DNA from: Thermoplasmata archaeon
Lineage (GTDB): Archaea; Thermoplasmatota; E2; DHVEG-1
Assembly: GCA_003649715.1 (NCBI GenBank)
Contig: QMSS01000045.1
Location: 1 to 10,025 of the forward strand
Length of the DNA: 10,025 nt
Reading direction: 5' to 3'
Shown: positions 6,105 through 10,025 of the stretch, in pieces
Numbering within the stretch: position 1 is the stretch's first letter
Layout of the letters: every line of letters starts with the position of its first letter
Notes under the pieces: model-generated
The model's database searches: none
What the model was told of the DNA's origin: nothing
Seen by the model: the letters and a program-made list of their open reading frames with translations, nothing else
Program-made: the position numbers and the translations under genes

Positions 6105-6263
6105 ATGTCAAGCCGTAAACCATTAGGAAGAAAAATAAGATTACTGAAGGCACTAAAAAGCAACCGGAGGGTCCCAGCCTGGATAATGATCCGGACTAAC
6201 AGACGATTCACACGACATCCCAAAGTACGTCACTGGAGAAGAAGCAAACTCAAGAAAAGCTAA
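6105..6263 (+). CDS. rpl39e: 50S ribosomal protein L39e
   Basis: This 52-residue, strongly basic protein is about the family length. It begins MSSRKPLGRKIRLLKA, has the invariant RVPAWIMIRTNRR (22-34) and ends with HPKVRHWRRSKLKKS. L39e lines the polypeptide exit tunnel of the large subunit. The reading frame starts at ATG 6105, 26 nt after the PDCD5 stop, with only a weak purine tract (AAGGGTTAG) in front. It is followed after 58 nt by rpl31e, the standard archaeal pairing. Confidence 0.97.
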   Translation: MSSRKPLGRKIRLLKALKSNRRVPAWIMIRTNRRFTRHPKVRHWRRSKLKKS

Positions 6264-6321
6264 GAAAATCAACTTCAACTAAAAAAAGAAGAATGAGAAG
6301 AAAGGAGGTTTTTCAGAAAAA

Positions 6322-6945
6322 ATGGCTGATAAAGACACAGACAAAATCACAGAACGAATATACGTTGTACCACTAAGAAGATCACTGTATAAATCCTCTA
6401 AAGCTGCACCAAGAGCCATGAGATACCTACGGAGCTTCCTCACAAAACACATGAAAGTCAAAGATGAGGATGTATGGATTGATGACTCCCTCAACAGACT
6501 GATATGGAGTAGAGGAAAATACAAAATACCAGGAAAAATCCGAATAAGAGCAGTAAAATTCGAAGATGGAATCGTAGAAGCCACACTACCCGAAATAGGA
6601 TTAAAAAAATCACGACGAGAGATACTAAGAGAAGAACGAGAAAAGAAAACACCAATCCTTAAAAAAGAAGAAAAGAAGGAAGAAGAGGAAACGCCCGGAG
6701 AAGAAATACCTGGCGCAGAAGGATACGAAATAACACCAACCGCTGAAGGAGAGGTCAAAATAAAGAAAAAGAAAAAAACCAAAGCCAAGAAAAAAGAAAA
6801 AACCATAGAAGAAGAGAAAAAAACCACAGAGAAAAAGAGCGATAAAACCAAAGAAAAAACAAAAACAGAGGAAAAACAATCAAAAAAGAAAAACAGAAAA
6901 ACTTCTACCAAAAAAAAAATCAAAGAAAAAAGAAGGAAGGGGTAG
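6322..6945 (+). CDS. rpl31e: 50S ribosomal protein L31e with long charged C-terminal tail
   Basis: L31e sits near the exit of the peptide tunnel of the large subunit. Residues 9-95 are a normal L31e: ITERIYVVPLRRSLYKS, RAMRYLRSFLTKHM (31-44), VWIDDSLNRLIWSRGKYKIP (51-70) and KIRIRAVKFEDGIVEATLP. The remaining 112 residues are low-complexity. They form an acidic Glu/Lys part (about 98-145, including ETPGEEIPGAEGYEI) and then an almost purely Lys/Glu/Thr part ending in KEKRRKG. Archaeal L31e is usually about 80-100 aa, so this protein is about twice the normal length. The tail is in frame, with no stop or frame break. An SD (GGAGGT, 6304-6309) lies about 12 nt before ATG 6322. The tail is probably disordered and lies near the tunnel exit or rRNA. 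Confidence 0.96.
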   Translation: MADKDTDKITERIYVVPLRRSLYKSSKAAPRAMRYLRSFLTKHMKVKDEDVWIDDSLNRLIWSRGKYKIPGKIRIRAVKFEDGIVEATLPEIGLKKSRREILREEREKKTPILKKEEKKEEEETPGEEIPGAEGYEITPTAEGEVKIKKKKKTKAKKKEKTIEEEKKTTEKKSDKTKEKTKTEEKQSKKKNRKTSTKKKIKEKRRKG

Positions 6946-6968
6946 AGGAGAAAAAGTGAAATAGTATT

Positions 6969-7634
6969 ATGCTTCAACTCTTGGATTTCAACGAAAATCC
7001 AAACATAGGTGTATACTGCCGGGCAAACGACAAAGTAGCCTTCCTGCAAAAAAACCTCTCGAAAAAAGTGAAAAAAAAGATCGAAAAAGCCCTAGAAGTA
7101 AAACTCGTAGAACTGAACATATCTGACGCCAGTATCATAGGATCCTTAATGGTTCTAAACTCAAAAGGAGCAGTAGTAACAGATTTTGCCGATGACGAAA
7201 CTATCAAAAAAATCGAGGAACAAGGACTAAAAGTTTTTGTGATCAAAGACATAATCAACGCCGCTGGAAATGATATACTTGCCAATGACTACGGAGCACT
7301 CATACACCCAGACATAAGAGACTACTCCATGAAAAAAATAGGTGAAACACTAGACGTACCTGTATACCGAGGAACAATAGCATCCCTAAAAACCGTAGGT
7401 ATGGCCGCAGTCGCAACCAACAAAGGGGTACTATGCCATCCTAAAGCCACAGAGGAAGAAAAAAAGATGCTAAAAAAAATCTTCAAAGTCGACGTAATGA
7501 TCGGAACCATCAATCACGGCTTCCCACTAATAGGAAGCGGATTAGTAGCCAACTCCAAAGGAGCTATCATAGGGAAACTCACGACTGGCATCGAAATGGG
7601 ACGCATAGAAGAAGCACTAGGCTTACTAAAATAA
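6969..7634 (+). CDS. eif6: Translation initiation factor 6 (ribosome anti-association factor)
   Basis: aIF6 binds the large ribosomal subunit and prevents joining with the small one; in eukaryotes eIF6 is also needed for 60S biogenesis. The 221 residues have the expected length and five-fold repeated architecture: FNENPNIGVYCRANDKVAF at the start, IGSLMVLNSKGAVVTDFAD (57-75), GNDILANDYGALIHPDI (100-116), GTIASLKTVGMAAVATNKG (134-152), CHPKATEEEKKML (155-167) and GSGLVANSKGAIIGKLTTG (188-206). GAGGAG directly at the L31e stop is a distant SD. It is the last gene of the operon; convergent genes follow, so L18a/LX and prefoldin alpha, which often come next in archaea, are absent here. Confidence 0.97.
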   Translation: MLQLLDFNENPNIGVYCRANDKVAFLQKNLSKKVKKKIEKALEVKLVELNISDASIIGSLMVLNSKGAVVTDFADDETIKKIEEQGLKVFVIKDIINAAGNDILANDYGALIHPDIRDYSMKKIGETLDVPVYRGTIASLKTVGMAAVATNKGVLCHPKATEEEKKMLKKIFKVDVMIGTINHGFPLIGSGLVANSKGAIIGKLTTGIEMGRIEEALGLLK

Positions 7635-7717
7635 AAAATGAATCACACAAAAAAAACAACACACTCCTCCCCCTAATTTATGTTCAAAAAACACATCCCC
7701 CCACTCCCCTCTTGTTC
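7635..7717. other. Convergent intergenic region with terminator signals
   Basis: This stretch separates the ends of eif6 (plus) and the small-subunit gene (minus). On the plus strand it is C-rich and pyrimidine-rich with runs CCCCC and CCCCCC. On the minus strand the transporter transcript would contain G-runs, then T6 (complement of 7685-7690) and T8 (complement of 7649-7656), which are plausible archaeal termination tracts. No stable hairpin and no gene were seen. Confidence 0.4.
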
Positions 7718-7840
7718 CTATCTCTTTCTTCTCAGAGCTCTATAAGCTCTATACAAAGAATAGGCCAGACCACCATACAAAACAGCTGAGCCGAAAACAA
7801 ACATAACCCAAGCAGACAAAGAAAGACTCAAAAAGAACAC
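7718..7840 (-). CDS. Small membrane protein, MetS-like NSS transporter subunit
   Basis: This 40-residue protein starts at GTG 7840-7838 and ends at TAG 7720-7718. It overlaps the end of the transporter gene by 13 nt in a different frame. It has one hydrophobic segment (MFFLSLSLSAWVMFVFGSAV, then LYGGLAYSL) and a very basic tail (YRAYRALRRKR), so it should be a single-span protein with the tail in the cytoplasm. Bacterial MetS, the small subunit needed by the NSS transporter MetP of Corynebacterium, has the same size, a W/LYGGL-type motif in the helix and a basic end, and is encoded just after the transporter. The GGTAGG tract inside the transporter end could serve as ribosome site. Start alternatives are the TTG at codon 4 or ATG at codon 13. 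The identification rests on pattern, position and overlap, not on an alignment. Confidence 0.75.
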   Translation of the reverse strand: MFFLSLSLSAWVMFVFGSAVLYGGLAYSLYRAYRALRRKR

Positions 7841-9318
7841 ACCCCATACCTACCACGACCTATCCTTGCAAAAACAAAAGACAACAAAAACAAAACCAAA
7901 CAAGGCATTACACCGCCCAACAACAAAACCCACCATGGATACCCCAAATATGGACTACAAATATTCTCATACACAGAAAAAACAAGCAACACAGCAAGCA
8001 CAACCGGAACAACAAACCTAATCAAAACATCCCACCACCTGCCAATCAAAACATCAGACACACTATTTGCATGCTTACGCAAACGTGATGCGCCAAAAAA
8101 CCATCCTAAAAGCAAACATTCAAACAAACCAATCAAAACCAAACCAAAATCCGCTACAAAATGATCCACCAACTCCAACCAATACAAACCACTACCTGCT
8201 GAAAAAAAGATGCTACACAAAAAACCAGCTAAACAAACCAAACCAGTAGCCCAAAACTTAGAAACACCCCACCTACTATTAACACCAGCCACCATAGGCT
8301 CAATCATAGAAAAAGCAGAATCTATACCAAAGGTAAGCAAAGCCACATAAAAAACCACACCAAAAAAAACAGCAGCAAAAGGAAGCAAAGATATAGCCGT
8401 AGGATAAGTAATAAAAGTCAACTCCGGACCAGCAATACCCAAACCATCAACACCCACACCCTGAGAAACAGCAAGATAACCAACCACACTAAAAACAGTA
8501 AAACCCGCAAGAAAAGAAGTACCAGCATCAGCAAGAGAAATAATAAAAGCATTATTAGTAACATCAGAATCCCTACGCAGATAACTAGCATACGTAATCA
8601 TAATACCCTGCGCCAAACTCAAAGAAAAAAACACCTGAGCAAAAGCAGAAAGCCAAACACCCACATCCAACAACTCAGAAAAATCAGGAGTAAGATAATA
8701 ACCAACACCCTCCAAAGCACCAGGCAAAGTAAGACCTCTAACAGTAAGCAAAAACAACAACAAAGTAGGCAAAGGAACAGTAACAGCAACAACACGACCA
8801 ATACGGCCAACACCCCTATAAAGAATCAAAAACACAAAAAACCAAACAACAGCTAAACCCAACAAAACCGGTACACTAACACCACCAACAACCAATGGAT
8901 CACCAGTATCACCCAAAAAACTTCTAAAAAAAACATCAGCATCCAAATCCCAACGAAGATCCAAAGAATAAATCATATAAGAAAAACACCAAGACATAAC
9001 AACTACATAATAAGAAGCAACACCAAAAGGAATAAGCACAGTCCACCAACCAAACCACTCCCACTTCCTACCTATCCTCCTAAAAGCCGTAGGTGGAGAA
9101 CCACGAGCCCAATGACCAAAAGAAAATTCTAAAACCATCAAAGGTATACCAGCAGTAAAAAGAGCAACAAAATAGGGGATCAAAAAAGCGCCACCACCGT
9201 TCTTATAACAAACATATGGAAAACGCCAAACATTACCCAAACCCACAGCAGAACCAACAGCGGCCATAACAAATGCAAAACGTGAATGCCAATGCTCTCT
9301 TCTCACAGCTACAGCCAT
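7828..9318 (-). CDS. Sodium:neurotransmitter symporter (NSS) family amino-acid transporter
   Basis: NSS proteins are LeuT-fold membrane transporters that import amino acids with sodium. This one has about 496 residues and 11-12 hydrophobic spans. The most diagnostic is the first span, AAVGSAVGLGNVWRFPY and the following NGGGAFLIPY, which hold sodium and substrate contacts in LeuT. Also typical are the GIPLMVLEFSFGHWARG segment, AFAQVFFSLSLAQGIMITYA (TM6) and GIDSAFSMIEPMVAGV (TM8). I chose ATG 9318-9316 because AGGGA (complement of 9325-9329) lies 6 nt before it and the family starts close to the HWHSRFAFV segment. ATG 9333 and TTG 9354 are in-frame alternatives. Its gene is followed by an overlapping MetS-like subunit, which favours methionine or small neutral amino acids as substrate, but this is inference. 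Confidence 0.93.
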   Translation of the reverse strand: MAVAVRREHWHSRFAFVMAAVGSAVGLGNVWRFPYVCYKNGGGAFLIPYFVALFTAGIPLMVLEFSFGHWARGSPPTAFRRIGRKWEWFGWWTVLIPFGVASYYVVVMSWCFSYMIYSLDLRWDLDADVFFRSFLGDTGDPLVVGGVSVPVLLGLAVVWFFVFLILYRGVGRIGRVVAVTVPLPTLLLFLLTVRGLTLPGALEGVGYYLTPDFSELLDVGVWLSAFAQVFFSLSLAQGIMITYASYLRRDSDVTNNAFIISLADAGTSFLAGFTVFSVVGYLAVSQGVGVDGLGIAGPELTFITYPTAISLLPFAAVFFGVVFYVALLTFGIDSAFSMIEPMVAGVNSRWGVSKFWATGLVCLAGFLCSIFFSAGSGLYWLELVDHFVADFGLVLIGLFECLLLGWFFGASRLRKHANSVSDVLIGRWWDVLIRFVVPVVLAVLLVFSVYENICSPYLGYPWWVLLLGGVMPCLVLFLLSFVFARIGRGRYGVCSF

Positions 9319-9376
9319 ATACATTCCCTGCATACCAAAATCATTTTCCGACAAAAAAACAAATATATCAATATAG

Positions 9377-9386
9377 ATTATAAAAA
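9377..9386 (-). promoter_or_regulatory. TATA-like promoter element of the transporter pair
   Basis: The minus strand reads TTTTTATAAT here, 59 nt or more before the ATG at 9318. RNA would start near 9356, giving a leader of about 38 nt. The region 9355-9427 between the transporter and the CBS gene is otherwise AT-rich with nothing recognised. Confidence 0.35.
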
Positions 9387-9427
9387 TTATTGCATTAAAA
9401 GAAAAGATTTAGACTGGTTAGATCCTG

Positions 9428-10025
9428 CTATTCTATTTTTCTGTCGTGTTCATCTGATATCTCACCAAATATCTCTTCGATTAAGTCCTCCATGCTAACT
9501 AAACCCAGAACCCTACCCTTTTTGTCATACAACAGGGCAAGATGAGTTTTACTACGTTTCATCTCACGTAACACATCATCCACCTTCATACCAGAATCTA
9601 TCCTAAGGATATCCCTCATAATAGATTTAACAGGAAGATTACTATCCTTAACTATAAGAGAATCCTTGACATGTACCATCCCCACCACATCATCCAAATC
9701 TTTCTTATAAACAGGGAAACGTGAGAAACCTGTTTCAATAGACTTTTTTATAAGATCCTCAACAGTGTCATTCTCATGTAAAAAAACGATTTTTTCCTTG
9801 GGGGTATAGATCTCATATGCCCTAGTCTCATCAAACTCAAAAACATCATTAACCATCTCAGTTTCATCACGCTGTATAGTACCCTCCGCCTCACCTAATC
9901 GCATCATCGCCATTATCTCCTCCTCAGTAACAACATTTTTCCTATGCTCCCTACCACCAACAAGGTCTGTCAAGAAATTGGAGACAGACATAACCAAAAC
10001 CACTAGTGGATGAAAAACTTTTGTA
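9428..10025 (-). CDS. DUF21/CBS-domain (CNNM/CorC-like) membrane protein, partial at 5' end
   Basis: The frame is open to the right edge, with no stop upstream of the GTG at 10003. The residues there (TKVFHPLVVLVMSVSNFL) match the last membrane segment of a DUF21 domain, so the start lies outside the window and the GTG is not the true start. After a linker (RKNVVTEEEIMAMMRLGEAEG) come two CBS motifs. The first is around IYTPKEKIVFLHENDTVEDL to GMVHVKDSLI, the second around VKSIMRDILRIDSGMKVDDV to VLGLVSMEDLIEEI. The protein ends soon after with FGEISDEHDRKIE, so the CorC_HlyC transporter-associated domain found in many bacterial members is absent. Relatives are implicated in magnesium or cobalt efflux, with the CBS pair sensing nucleotides or metal. 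The ion is not deducible here. Confidence 0.93.
   Translation of the reverse strand, partial: TKVFHPLVVLVMSVSNFLTDLVGGREHRKNVVTEEEIMAMMRLGEAEGTIQRDETEMVNDVFEFDETRAYEIYTPKEKIVFLHENDTVEDLIKKSIETGFSRFPVYKKDLDDVVGMVHVKDSLIVKDSNLPVKSIMRDILRIDSGMKVDDVLREMKRSKTHLALLYDKKGRVLGLVSMEDLIEEIFGEISDEHDRKIE

Noticed and set aside
6279..7049. Long minus-strand open frame (256 codons) opposite rpl31e
   Set aside because: It is Phe/Ser-rich, as expected for the complement of Lys/Glu-rich codons, and lies opposite the certain L31e and start of aIF6.
7828..9354. Longer transporter N-terminus from TTG 9354
   Set aside because: The ATG at 9318 has a well-spaced AGGGA and better fits the short N-terminus usual in the family, although the TTG cannot be excluded.
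1..10025. CRISPR arrays, insertion sequences or attachment sites
   Set aside because: No regularly spaced repeats, transposase motifs or long terminal inverted repeats were seen anywhere in the window.

Overview
The window is from an AT-rich archaeon. The evidence is a set of archaeal/eukaryotic-type genes (ribosomal proteins S19e, L39e and L31e, translation factor aIF6, RNase P protein 4, a PDCD5-family protein, diphthine synthase Dph5 and the DNA translocase HerA) together with TATA-like elements upstream of several genes. The proteins are lysine-rich rather than strongly acidic, which argues against a salt-in halophile. I cannot place the lineage more precisely from this window.

Left part (1-3817, minus strand): a probable operon runs dph5 -> herA -> secreted transglutaminase-like lipoprotein, with gaps of about 51 and 21 nt. 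The lipoprotein gene runs off the left edge. The HerA protein carries a C-terminal extension that looks like the C-terminal half of an endonuclease III-type DNA glycosylase, with an exact C-x6-C-x2-C-x5-C iron-sulfur cluster motif. It appears to lack the catalytic aspartate and the helix-hairpin-helix. I regard this as the most interesting observation in the window.

Middle part (3818-4610): a 433-nt divergent intergenic region holds a candidate structured RNA, promoter elements, and a possible operator in front of dph5. A 61-aa conserved small protein of unknown function follows, with a strong Shine-Dalgarno (SD) site and its own terminator hairpin.

Translation block (4611-7634, plus strand): rnp4 (RNase P), then after a 238-nt gap rps19e, pdcd5, rpl39e, rpl31e and eif6. 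This is a classic archaeal information-processing cluster. L31e has an unusual tail of about 110 residues, rich in Lys and Glu. A 36-codon open frame lies in the gap before rps19e.

Right part (7635-10025, minus strand): an NSS-family sodium:amino-acid transporter is followed by an overlapping 40-aa membrane protein with the hallmarks of a MetS-type transporter small subunit, which is easily missed because of its size and GTG start. Upstream of them is the 3' part of a DUF21/CBS-domain (CNNM/CorC-like) membrane protein that enters from the right edge.

I found no tRNA, rRNA, CRISPR array or insertion sequence.
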